NCBI GenBank assembly: GCA_943736015.1
Contig: OX031060.1
Coordinates: 8,197,501 to 8,261,500, forward strand
Direction: 5' to 3'
Source of the DNA: Tridacna crocea
Lineage: Eukaryota > Mollusca > Bivalvia > Cardiida > Cardiidae
Length of the DNA stretch: 64,000 nt
Positions 1-8,389 of the stretch are shown here, piece after piece; the stretch's first letter is position 1, and each line of letters begins with the position of its first letter. The notes under the pieces were generated by a model. It was not told the DNA's origin. It did no database searches and saw only the letters and a list, made by a program, of their open reading frames with translations. Made by a program: the position numbers and the translations under genes.

Positions 1-730
1 CTTTACATATCGAAGCAATATGTCCTTTTTTATTGCATTTGTAACAAACGGCATTCTTCAATCTGCACTTCTGCGATTTGTGGTTATTTTTCCCACAGTG
101 GTCACAGCTTGATTGGCTTGAATTCTGTCGATCCTGTTGAAATTTCTTCTTTGATTTTTCTTGTTTCTTTCTTTTAGAAACTTTTTCGACGGTACCCAAA
201 TTGGTAGTATTACTTAACTCTGCAGCATCTTTAATAGCAGTTTCCATGGCGGTTGCAATTTCTATAGCCTTTATCAGGGTTAATTCTTTAGTGGATAGCA
301 GTGTCTTTTGGATGTTTGTGTCCTTTAATCCGCAAACAAACCTGTCCCTCAATGCGTCCTCTAAGTACCCTCCGAATTCACAATGTTCGGACATTTTGCG
401 TAATGTTGCTATAAAATCACTAATGGACTCACTCTGTAACTGGTTTCTTTTGTGGAACCTGAACCTTTCTGCAATAAGTAATGGCTTTGGAGACAAATGT
501 TGGCTCAATATTGTACACAGTTCATCAAAAGACTTTTCTGCCGGTTTTTCTGGAGATGTTAAATTCCTCACTAGCGCATACGTTTTATCACCTAACAGAG
601 TTAACAAAGCAGATACTTTCTTCTCATTTCTGATATTATTGACTGCGAGGTATTGTTCAAGCCTTTCTTGGTATACTGTCCAGTTGTCTTTATCTATGTC
701 AAACGGATTAATAGCTCCTAACAAAGCCAT
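1..730 (-). CDS. Ty3/gypsy-type retrotransposon Gag (partial, runs off window start)
   Basis: The minus strand is open from an ATG at 730-728 to the window edge (243 codons, no stop). After a helical capsid-like region the protein becomes Lys-rich and then has two CCHC zinc knuckles (C-x2-C-x4-H-x4-C) starting at codons 209 (65-106) and 229 (5-46). A capsid-like domain followed by a double knuckle is typical of LTR-retrotransposon Gag, which packages element RNA into cytoplasmic particles. The upstream TGGCGACGAG primer-site-like sequence and an LTR fit the Ty3/gypsy group. Protease, reverse transcriptase and integrase would lie left of the window. The frame is intact, so the copy may be young. 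The open frame on the other strand (201-785) is a shadow of this one. Confidence 0.85.
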   Translation of the reverse strand, partial: MALLGAINPFDIDKDNWTVYQERLEQYLAVNNIRNEKKVSALLTLLGDKTYALVRNLTSPEKPAEKSFDELCTILSQHLSPKPLLIAERFRFHKRNQLQSESISDFIATLRKMSEHCEFGGYLEDALRDRFVCGLKDTNIQKTLLSTKELTLIKAIEIATAMETAIKDAAELSNTTNLGTVEKVSKRKKQEKSKKKFQQDRQNSSQSSCDHCGKNNHKSQKCRLKNAVCYKCNKKGHIASICK

Positions 731-808
731 AATGTTCAGATCACAAAGTATCACAGTCCAAAGTCACGTAATCAATTTCTCATAGAATCCATAAACTCGT
801 CGCCAATT

Positions 809-1003
809 TGTTATATATGTGGGTATTCATGGAAACAACAACTATTAAGCTAAACAGAATATTTAATACTAACAAAGATCAGCATACAAGAGAGAGTATA
901 TATAGTAATAAGATACTCTAGCTAAGAGGCGTGGCTAAAGCTGGTAAGGCATACATTTACTGATGTACATATAGTATTGTATTATAAAACTACAAACACA
1001 ACA
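809..1003 (-). mobile_element. Putative 5' LTR of the gypsy-type element, with adjacent primer-binding site
   Basis: This roughly 195-bp stretch starts TGTTATA and ends CACAACA on the plus strand, so it has the TG...CA ends of an LTR. Reading toward Gag it is followed at once (about 789-808) by AATTGGCGACGAG, a tRNA-primer-site-like sequence common in Ty3/gypsy elements. The outer end abuts an interrupted mariner coding sequence at 1004. The partner LTR is outside the window, so the limits rest on TG/CA ends and context only. Confidence 0.65.
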
Positions 1004-1395
1004 ATCTCGTTAACGCGATACGGAAGAAACAGCCCCACTTGAACCATGACCAAGTAATACTACACCAGGATAATGCACCGGGACACCGAGCGGAATCTAC
1101 ACAGCTAGAGATCACTCTGCTGGGTTTTGAGGTCTTGAAGCAACCACCATACAGTCCTGACCTCGCCCCCATGGATTTTCGCGTGTTCCCGGAGCTCAAG
1201 GCACAGTTACGCGGAATACGGTTTGATTCAGCTGACGACCTTACTAAACAAGCCCAAGCAGTTGTGTCGTCATTTTCTGAAGAGTGGTATGTAGAAACGT
1301 ACACTAAGTGGATAAGCAGGCATCGGAAATGCGTGGATCTTGTGGGTGACTATGTGGAGAAAGTGCGACGTTTGTTGGACTTAAATGACGCTTGA
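1004..1395 (+). pseudogene. Mariner transposase, C-terminal half, truncated by LTR insertion
   Basis: The frame is open from the LTR edge to the TGA stop at 1393-1395. It contains HQDNAPGH with the second catalytic Asp and YSPDLAPMD with the third, separated by 34 residues: the DD34D signature of mariner transposases (Tc1/mariner, IS630 fold). The N-terminal DNA-binding region and first catalytic Asp are missing because the gypsy LTR abuts the frame at 1003/1004. Reading continues upstream of the first listed start codon (TTG at 1039), so that is not a true start. The product cannot be functional. Confidence 0.88.
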
Positions 1396-1731
1396 CGTTA
1401 CTTATGACGTTGGCGTGCTCGGGGTATGACTTACATGCTGTTTTATTTCTGTTAGGAAAATTTTGCTATTTAAGATACTAGAAAAATACACAGGGAATGG
1501 ATAGAATAAAATCTGAAATTTGTGCCCGTATATTCTATTTTATTAAACTGCGATTATAACTTGTCCTATAAAGAAATTCTACGAACTTCCAGAACAACCC
1601 TCGTACATACTCTGTACAAAAAGCAAAAGGATTCAGCACATGTATGCCTGCATAGACAGGCATGGGTAGATACTTCTTTATTGCAGGTCTTTAACCCTCT
1701 TTTCACAGAGTATTGTTTATATTGAATACGG
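1396..1731. other. No gene seen; mariner 3' flank
   Basis: AT-rich sequence after the mariner stop. I could not place the mariner 3' terminal repeat, and found no supported coding sequence. Confidence 0.5.
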
Positions 1732-1984
1732 TCAGCAACACACGAAGGGCATTCAAACATTTGCTTAAAGTATCATTTTCGATCAGCCTGCACATTGCAT
1801 GCGGGCTAATGCAAGAAGACGCTTTCTAATCTTATGCAATTTTCTCTTTCATGCATGTCTACTGTAGTACAAATCAAATGTAGTCGTGACGTGCTATCTC
1901 TGATCAATCTGAACAGACTGCACCAGCTGATCCGAGACAGCATGTTACGCAAATGTCCAAATGCCCCTTTTTTCGCGTGTTGCA
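1732..1984. mobile_element. MITE with terminal inverted repeats (CAGCAACACACGAAG... type)
   Basis: The left end (CAGCAACACACGAAGGGCAT) and right end (...TTTCGCGTGTTGCAG) are inverted and imperfect, and contain the shared motif CAAATGTCC/AAACATTTG. Inside, a smaller GATCAGCCTG / CAGCTGATC inverted pair is present. Related copies lie at 35041-35290 and 52279-52515. No coding capacity. Confidence 0.7.
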
Positions 1985-2027
1985 GACCAAGTAACACTTG
2001 GTTAAAACTGATTTTGATGTTCGCTTT

Positions 2028-3195
2028 TTTATGCTCCCCGAAGGACGAGCATATAGTCGCCGCTTCGTCTGTCCGTCCGTATGTCTGTCCGTCCGTCCTT
2101 CCGTCTGTCCGTCCGAAGCGATTTCTCCACAACCCTTGGACCAAATTGGATAAAACTTCATATATGAACTCCTTAGGGTAAGGCGCCGATATACTTTTCC
2201 CGGATTTTCAATTTGACCCCATGTCATGGAAAAAAGGGGCTTAATGCAAAATTGCAATTTTTACCAATATCTCATACAGTTTTTGTCAGAATATCATGAA
2301 ACTTCATGGTTATATTGTTTATGGAAAGTTTTAGCATGTGCCCTTCCTATTATTAATCTGGGCGTTTTTTAAGTTGACGTTTTGTAATGGAAAAAGGGGG
2401 CTTCTTGCAAAATTCTAATTTTTACTAATATTTCATTCAGTTTTGGTCAAAATTTCATTAAACTTCATGGTTTTTCAATTTGACCCTCTGTCATGGAAAA
2501 AGGGGGTTTCTTGTAAAATGAAAAAGGGGCCCTAATGCAAAATGGCAATTTTTACTAATATCTTGTTCAGTTTTTGTCAACATTTCATGGTTATATCTTG
2601 TTTCACAAGTTTCAACATGTGCACTTTGTTTTTACAATCTATGAATTATTAATGCGCAAGTACCTCTTTCCTAGTTTCTCAAATTAAGGCTGCATCACGG
2701 AAAAAGGAGACTTCATGGAAAATATTGTTTTTCACTAGGTTCTCCTTTATCAGTGCTCAAAACTTTGTGAAATTTCAAATCTGAACTTGTTGGAACGTTG
2801 TCCAGGTACCTCTCTTCCTTTTTCTCAATTTCAGGCTGCGTCTCGGAAAAAGGGGGCTTCATGTAAAAAATTGTTTTATGTAATAATTAATACATGACTG
2901 CTCAAAATTTTATGAAATTTCGATTTTTGAATTATTATTCAAAAATGCCACAAACCACACACCCGTTGTATTTATTGCAATGATCCAATATTGTCTTATG
3001 GGAAAAGGGGGCTTATTGGGCTTATTGTCCTCTACAAGTTTGTGTTGGCTATCTCTAAGATAGTAATTGCCTTTTCACTTCAAATTTTGGGGGGCATGAA
3101 CAGGTTCTTCTACGATAAAAGAAGTGAATTTATATCAATTTCTTATATTTTATGACAAGCACTTGTTCGGGGAGCATAACCCGTCTCTGACGGCT
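2028..3195. mobile_element. About 1.17-kb non-coding element with TTATGCTCCCCGAA terminal inverted repeats
   Basis: It begins TTTATGCTCCCCGAAGG and ends TTCGGGGAGCATAA, giving roughly 14-bp inverted termini. Near the left end is a (GTCC)n-rich stretch (TCTGTCCGTCCG). The interior consists of degenerate repeats around motifs such as GGAAAAAGGGGGCTT and AATTTTTACTAATAT. No open frame is supported. Several other elements here share this architecture (GTCCGTC-rich start, internal tandem units). Confidence 0.75.
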
Positions 3196-3248
3196 CTTGT
3201 TTATCAAGTTGAAATCAGTAAATTCTATACATGATAATTTTTTTTCAG

Positions 3249-3389
3249 GTGAATTCATTCCTATTATTTGCTGCATTTGCATATCTAATAGACAAACAAA
3301 TATTATACACTGCCTTTGGATTTGACAGTCGTCCTACCCTAGTGGGCTTAATCATCATTTTCCAGTATGTCTTCTCCCCATACTCAGAG
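3249..3389 (+). CDS. ZMPSTE24: ZMPSTE24 CAAX prenyl protease 1, penultimate coding exon
   Basis: The exon is bounded by TTTTTCAG and GTAGGT and encodes 47 residues in phase 0. It includes [13 protein letters not shown] and [11 protein letters not shown], which match the region of ZMPSTE24/FACE1 before the last membrane segments (human-type AFGF...PTLIG...IFQ..FSPY). ZMPSTE24 is an M48 zinc metalloprotease of the ER and inner nuclear membrane that processes prenylated CAAX proteins. The HExxH zinc motif lies in upstream exons outside the window. The next exon joins in frame at 5708. Confidence 0.92.
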
Positions 3390-3640
3390 GTAGGTCATAG
3401 TATAACCAATTTTCAAACAATAAATGTTTATTTTACTCCAAATATTGAAAGCATGTGCAGTCAACAGACTAAATACATCTAAAATTTTGAGATTTGGAAT
3501 GTTTGAAAAAAAATTGAGACAGAGAAAATGCTAGTAATCAGCATTGTCTCCTTTTCCCACAATGTTTTGAAAAGGCTTGTTTCCAAGGGTTTTCGGAACC
3601 TTGAGATTGTCTGGTAAAGATTAAAAGGGCGCACTGTGCC

Positions 3641-4075
3641 TTAACCTCTTACCACACAATGATGACTTTTAATGATTCTGAGGAAGAGTCCTTTTGAAAA
3701 CTCTGTGGGAAAAGGAGAAAATGCTAGTAACCAGCATTTTCTCCTTTTCTCACAAAGTTTTCTACTCTATCAAAGAAAAATTGTGCTTTTGATTTGGATA
3801 GGTCTAAAATTCTGCTGTATGATAAAGGGTCAAGCTTTTGTGGCCATTAAACCATTACCACACAATCCCTACTTTTGACGCCCCTGAGAAAGATGCCTTT
3901 TGAAAACACTGTGGGAAAAGGAGAAAATGCTGGTAACCAGCATTTTCTCCTTTTCCCACAGTGTTTTCTACCCTTCCCAGAACAAATTTCTATTATTCAG
4001 TCATCTTTATTTTGTCGTCTGCAAATGCTTTCAATTTGGACCAGCCCAAAATTTCCTCGTGTGGTAATGAGTTAA
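3641..4075 (+). mobile_element. Two palindromic TTAA elements, plus an older fragment upstream (about 3500-3626)
   Basis: Copies at 3641-3833 and 3847-4075. Each starts TTAA + C(C/T)(T/A)CTTACC or similar, runs through a gap-free palindrome with arm AGGAGAAAATGCT, and ends near GGTAATGAGTTAA. The full consensus is about 228 bp. TTAA ends followed by CCC suggest a piggyBac-like MITE; no transposase is present. The 3500-3626 copy has lost its left part. Confidence 0.85.
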
Positions 4076-4227
4076 AGCAGCAAAGCTTTTGGTTCGTCAA
4101 GAATGACATGCAGATAATGAAGTAAACTTGGCTCAAACGATGGTAATTGTCTCTGATGAGGTAGAAAACATCAGAAAATATTGGTTTCTAAAGTTTCACT
4201 CATGTCCTAATTATAAAGAATCATGTT

Positions 4228-4365
4228 GGTAAAAGTTTAAGCCTTTACCTCACAATGTGAAGGTTTTAATAACGTTGATAAAGAAGGCTTTTAAAAACAC
4301 CATGGGAAAAGGAGAAAATGATGGTATCATGTATATCTTTTTTTTTTTTTTTTTTCCATACTCTT
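4228..4365 (+). mobile_element. Truncated palindromic TTAA element ending in a T-tract
   Basis: It keeps the left end (TTTACCTCACAATG) and the first palindrome arm (GGGAAAAGGAGAAAATG), then breaks into a T20-like run. The second arm and right end are missing. Confidence 0.6.
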
Positions 4366-4449
4366 ATTTGAATGATTAATTCTATTCTCCTTTATTTGTT
4401 GTTCCCCAAAGCGCAGCCAGTAATAGGTCTTGAAACCTATGGGAGTTAT

Positions 4450-4716
4450 GCCAAGCCCCGATAGCTCAGTCAGTGGCATGCAGGACTTGAGAACACGGGG
4501 TCCAGGGTTCGATCCCTGACGACAACCCCTGGCTCACCAAATTTCTTTCTGAGGATTGATGATAGTCATTGTGACAGGATTCATTCTTCTACCACTGCCG
4601 ACCATTGTTTCGATGATGATCATGTGGGAAAGCAGTCAGTGGTTTCGAAAGAAAATTGTGCAAAGCACTGGTTAAAGAAACTCCAGGAATACATCGATAG
4701 GTGCACTGGTTGCTGC
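4450..4716 (+). mobile_element. tRNA-derived SINE
   Basis: The 5' part resembles a tRNA with an A box (TAGCTCAGTCAGTGGC) and a B box (GGTTCGATCCC). A body follows with GTCATTGTGACAGGATT and AAGCAGTCAGTGG, which recurs at about 5050-5600, 7660-7800, 12470-12545, 32880-33030 and 61480-61720. RNA polymerase III head plus dispersed body is the SINE architecture. The tRNA part is not a good functional cloverleaf. Confidence 0.7.
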
Positions 4717-4719
4717 GAT

Positions 4720-4946
4720 TTAACCCATTACCACACAATCCCTACTTTTGACGCCCCTGAGAAAGAAGCCTTTTGAAAACACTATGGGAAAAGGAGAAAA
4801 TGCTCGTAACCAGCATTTTCTCCTTTTCCCACAGTGTTTTCTACCCTTCCCAGAACAAATTTCAATTTTTCAGTCACCTTTATTTTGTCGTCTGCAAATG
4901 CGTTCAGTTTGGACCAGTCTAAATTTTTCTTGTGTGGTAATGGGTT
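4720..4946 (+). mobile_element. Palindromic TTAA element
   Basis: Near full-length copy (227 bp) beginning TTTAACCCATTACCACAC and ending GTGTGGTAATGGGTTA. It directly abuts the SINE tail. One arm has a CTCGTAACCAG change not matched on the other arm. Confidence 0.85.
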
Positions 4947-5039
4947 ACCGGTAAGTGAAATAATGTTGAAAATAGGGTCAATCATACAACATAAGTTATA
5001 AACTATGCATATTGCTGGTTTGAATCATAGCTATCTAAC

Positions 5040-5600
5040 CTTTTTTTCAGAGGTAAGATAGATGACTGCAACAGGATTTATTCCTCTCTCAAGCCTGGAC
5101 ATATATTGTTCAGCCATTTGTAAGAACATTCTGTGTGTAATTTTAGTTTCAGAAGGTAACACATAATTCTTATTGGCTGTTTGGTTCAGCCAATAAGAAG
5201 CTGGGTTGCTTATTGAGAATAGGACCAAAAATATTCCTATGAATGGTTGCTTAACCTTTTACCAGACCACAAAATTTTAGCCGTTTTCAAAAGCAATTGC
5301 AGATGACAATTTCAATATGGCTCAAGTGGTGCAACTGTTTATTGATAGGATAGAAAACATATTGGGAAAAGGAGAAAATGCTGGTTACCAACATTTTCTC
5401 CTTTTCCCACAATGTTTTCAAAAGCCTCGTTTCCAAAGGTTATCAAAAGTCGTCAGTGTGTGGTAAAGGGTTAATACAGACCCTGTCTCAAAGCTGTTGG
5501 TTTAGGAAAGAAGCCAGTGGCTGGGGAAAATGTGCCAAGTACTAGTTGTGAACTCAAAGAAAGGGTAGATAGGTGCACAAGCCACCAGAGATAGTTGAAA
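5040..5600 (+). mobile_element. SINE body split by a palindromic TTAA element
   Basis: SINE-body motifs occur at 5055-5115 (GATGACTGCAACAGGATT) and again at 5490-5600 (GAAGCCAGTGGCTGG, GGTAGATAGGTGCAC). Between them a palindromic TTAA element occupies 5251-5474 in reverse orientation. The order is that of one SINE with a nested insertion. Confidence 0.6.
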
Positions 5601-5707
5601 TTTTGTTCTAAACATAAAATACTGTAGTAGCACAAAAACAATCATTGATTATTTTCTGTGTGCATACCGTAAGTTGTCTTGAGGCAAGTTGATGTTTTAT
5701 GTTTCAG

Positions 5708-5926
5708 GTATTTTCCTTTTGTATCACATACCTCTCAAGAAAGTTTGAGTTTCAAGCAGATGCCTTTGCCAAGAAGCTTCAGTACACACAGTATCTGAAA
5801 ACAGCGCTGATTAAGTTGAACAAGGACAATCTAGGTTTTCCGGTAACGGACTGGTTATATTCTACATGGCATTACTCCCATCCTCCTCTGTTGGAGAGAT
5901 TAGGTGCATTGGACAAATCAGAATAA
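5708..5926 (+). CDS. ZMPSTE24: ZMPSTE24 CAAX prenyl protease 1, terminal coding exon
   Basis: It opens after TGTTTCAG and encodes 72 residues and [17 protein letters not shown] carries the conserved Glu of the M48 FEFxAD motif (third zinc ligand in the family). [14 protein letters not shown] and [18 protein letters not shown] match the conserved C-terminal part of ZMPSTE24. AATAAA overlaps the stop codon. The frame is intact, so this is the functional copy; a degenerate second copy lies 0.9 kb downstream. Confidence 0.95.
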   Translation, partial: VFSFCITYLSRKFEFQADAFAKKLQYTQYLKTALIKLNKDNLGFPVTDWLYSTWHYSHPPLLERLGALDKSE

Positions 5927-6118
5927 AGATAAAGAAAGCTGTATTGTACATGTATGTTGTCAATCTTAAAAGTTTTACATAAATTATTAAAATTTTTTGT
6001 CACATCGGCTCTAAAAAATATGTATGCATCTAAAAACATAACTTTTTAAATTGACTTTGTAGCAGAAAGTAGAATTTTCAAATGGTTTGGTTTTGAAAGC
6101 ATATACAATTAAATCTTT
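5927..6118 (+). other. ZMPSTE24 3' UTR (inferred)
   Basis: AT-rich sequence after the stop, with polyadenylation-like signals at 5922-5927. Parts (GCATCTAAAAACATAAC...) resemble 6940-7030, supporting a downstream duplicate of exon plus UTR. Confidence 0.5.
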
Positions 6119-6404
6119 ATTTCATGCTTTCCGGTAGGGTATTGAGAAAAAGCAGTGAAAATATTTTTCGATCTTATTTTACCACCAGTGAAAATACTGA
6201 TTTTCATGCTCTTTTACCTAGTTTAATTGTGCATGCCTCACAACCAGATGGAAATATGACATCATTTACCTTACATTTCTCGCGTTTCATGTGATATTGT
6301 AATGTGTAGCTATGCGAGAGGGGTAAGCCACAGGGAATAACGGAAAAGAACTATGCTGGATTTTGATAAGGTCCTACCAGAAAGGGTTACTTAAAAGCAT
6401 GAAA
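6119..6404. mobile_element. Inverted-repeat element (MITE-like)
   Basis: The left end has TTTCATGCTTTCCGGTAGGG. The right end has, inverted and imperfect, CCTACCAGAAAGGG...AAAAGCATGAAAT. There is no coding potential; it lies just after the ZMPSTE24 3' UTR. Confidence 0.5.
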
Positions 6405-6409
6405 TGAAT

Positions 6410-6585
6410 AGAATATTTTAGGGGTTTTTTTTGTGAAAGATCGAAATTTATTTCATGTCTTGAACAACATTAGTAATATTTTCACTAGTGGCTGTGCCAC
6501 TTGTGAAAATATTACCAATGGTGTCCACTTGATGAAATAAATTTTGATCTTTCACAAAAAAAATATCCTCTATGTAATATTGAAA
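6410..6585. repeat. Fold-back inverted repeat
   Basis: TTTTTTGTGAAAGATCGAAA at about 6425 is mirrored by TTTTGATCTTTCACAAAAAA at about 6540. A second inner pair surrounds GTGGCTGTGCCAC at the centre (about 6488-6500). The whole can form one long hairpin. Confidence 0.65.
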
Positions 6586-6639
6586 ATGGTGAAAAAAAAC
6601 TAAATCAATCAATTAAATGATTGGATTAGTCTTTTATGT

Positions 6640-6735
6640 ATAATCAAACATTGTGGGAAAAGAAGAAAATGCTGGCTACCAGCATTTTCTTCTTTTCCCA
6701 CAATATTTTCAAAAGCTGTCTTTCGTGGGAGGATA
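6640..6735. mobile_element. Palindromic element core (matched-change variant)
   Basis: This is a core copy of the TTAA-element palindrome, with AAAAGAAGAAAATGC on one arm and GCATTTTCTTCTTTT on the other. Both arms differ from the common GGAGAAAA / TTTTCTCC at the mirror-image base. It sits just upstream of the duplicated ZMPSTE24 exon remnant. Confidence 0.75.
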
Positions 6736-6770
6736 GAAATATGGTGTTGTTTGGTATAGGTTTAGTCTTA

Positions 6771-7045
6771 TACAAAGGCAATCTAGGTTTACAAGTAACA
6801 GACTGGTTATGTTGAACCTGGCCTTCATTAATGGAGAGATTAAGTGTAATTGACAAGGCAGAATAGATACAAATAAATCATTGTTGTGACTGCTTCACCT
6901 AGTTTTTACATATTCACATTTAATGTACATCACCCATAAGTTTAAGAAGTTCCTTTGTTGTCTGCACCTAAAACAGCATTTTTTAAGTTTCTAGGTCTAA
7001 ACAGAACCATTTTTTGAAGCATTTACAACTCATACATTGTAACTG
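6771..7045 (+). pseudogene. Decayed duplicate of the ZMPSTE24 terminal exon and 3' UTR
   Basis: 6771-6866 reads YKGNLGLQVTDWLC, a TGA stop, then TWPSLMERLSVIDKAE and a stop. This parallels the genuine exon ([17 protein letters not shown]...[12 protein letters not shown]) with an internal stop and a four-residue in-frame deletion. The following 180 bp shows weaker similarity to the true 3' UTR (GCACCTAAAACAGC versus GCATCTAAAAACATA). It looks like an old local duplication that is not translated. Confidence 0.78.
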
Positions 7046-7065
7046 GTTTTAGTTTACATGCGATT

Positions 7066-7535
7066 TAACAGACTGGTTATATTTTTATGACATATATTGT
7101 AACAGACTAGTTAACAGATTGCTTGTTTTTCTACCTGCCATTATGACAGATTGGTTATCAGCACAGGGCATTGTAACAGAGTGGTTATCTCCTACATGGC
7201 AATATGATAGATTGGTGATCTTCCATATGCTATTATAACAGACTGCTTATATTCTTCATGGCATTGTAAGAGACTGTTGATCTACATGCTATTATAACGG
7301 ACCGGTTAAATTTTACATGGCATTATAACAGACCGTTGATCTTCTACATGGCATTATAAAAGACTGTTGATCTTCTACATGGCATTATAACAGACTGCTT
7401 GTATTTTACATGCCATTATAACAGACTGGTCTACATGCCATTTTAATAGATTGGTTATCTCCTACATGCTGTTAAAACAGCTTGGTTATCTATTACATGG
7501 CATTATAACATATTTGTTATATGTTACATGACATT
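7066..7535 (+). repeat. Minisatellite of about 32-bp units resembling ZMPSTE24 exon sequence
   Basis: About 14 degenerate units around ACAGACTGGTTAT, CTTCTACATGG and CATTATA. The unit matches the coding sequence for [11 protein letters not shown] at about 5841-5873 (AACGGACTGGTTATATTCTA then CATGGCATTAC). It starts some 200 bp past the decayed exon copy. Unit length varies by a few bases and no frame is kept. Confidence 0.8.
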
Positions 7536-7659
7536 AGTCTCATTCTGCATTGCAGGAGAGAGCGAGTGTATTTTTGTTCATGAGAACCGAGATAAGAAAG
7601 CTTTGTTTGAGGGTGCTTTCTCTTCAGTCTTAATAGGTCTCCTAAGCTCTGATAAGTTC

Positions 7660-7800
7660 TTCTTGAGAGTTGAGGCTAGTCATTGTGACAGGATTTATTC
7701 CTGATTGATATTTTGACAAAGATTATTTGGGGAAGTAGCCAGTGGCTTAGGAAGAAAATTATGCAAAGTACTGGCATTATAACACCAAGAAAGAATGGAT
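7660..7800 (+). mobile_element. SINE fragment
   Basis: Contains GTCATTGTGACAGGATTTAT and GTAGCCAGTGGCTTAGGAAG, the body motifs of the SINE at 4450-4716. No tRNA head is seen. Confidence 0.55.
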
Positions 7801-7927
7801 ATTGTATTTCTCATAACAAAACCTCCAGAGCTATGCAAAACATAAGGATGGAGCCTTTATTTTGTACCCAATATGTAAAGCAAAAATTGTGTCCAATTCT
7901 TTTGTTTTCTATATGTTTTAGTGATTG

Positions 7928-8155
7928 TTAACCCATTACCACATAATCCCTACTTTTGACGACCCTGAAAAAGAAGCCTTTAGAAAACATTGTGGGAAAA
8001 GGAGAAAATGCTGGTAACCAGCATTTTCTTCTTTTCCCACAATGTTTTCTATCCTTCACAAAACAAATTTTACATTTTCAGTCATTTTTATTTTGTCGTC
8101 TGCAAATGTTTTCAATTTGGACAAGCCTAAATATTGTCTTTTGGTAATGAGGTAA
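7928..8155 (+). mobile_element. Palindromic TTAA element
   Basis: Full-length copy starting TTAACCCATTACCACATAAT, with central palindrome at about 7990-8050 and right end TTGGTAATGAGGTAA. One arm has TTCTTC where the partner has GGAG, an unmatched change. Confidence 0.85.
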
Positions 8156-8389
8156 GAGAAAAATTTAATCAGAATGGAGGAAATATTCATCAAATTCTTC
8201 AATTATTGAAATTTTGATCAACTAATGTACATTAGGTCATCATGGGGTTTTCTAATGGGGGTAGCTACTAGTAGGTCGGGTGCTTTTATTAGGAGAAACA
8301 CAGTAGGTGTGCTGGCTGCCTCAGTTTAATAAAATAACTTTATGAATGACATTAAATTTGGTACAAACAAACAATAAGTCTTACACATT

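Larger units (their letters stand above)
3390..5707 (+). other. ZMPSTE24 last intron, filled with MITEs and SINEs
   Basis: This 2.3-kb intron is almost entirely mobile-element sequence: at least five palindromic TTAA elements, two SINE-like copies, and a T-rich tract at 4337-4360. No internal exon with proper splice sites was seen. Confidence 0.75.

Noticed and set aside
201..785. Plus-strand open frame of 194 codons
   Set aside because: Lies antisense to the intact Gag frame with zinc knuckles on the minus strand; it is a shadow frame.
2041..2110. GTCCGTCC repeat as a microsatellite of interest
   Set aside because: The same stretch occurs at the start of several mobile elements here, so it belongs to them.
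7066..7535. CRISPR-like array
   Set aside because: The units are contiguous degenerate 32-bp repeats with no unique spacers, in a eukaryotic genome.
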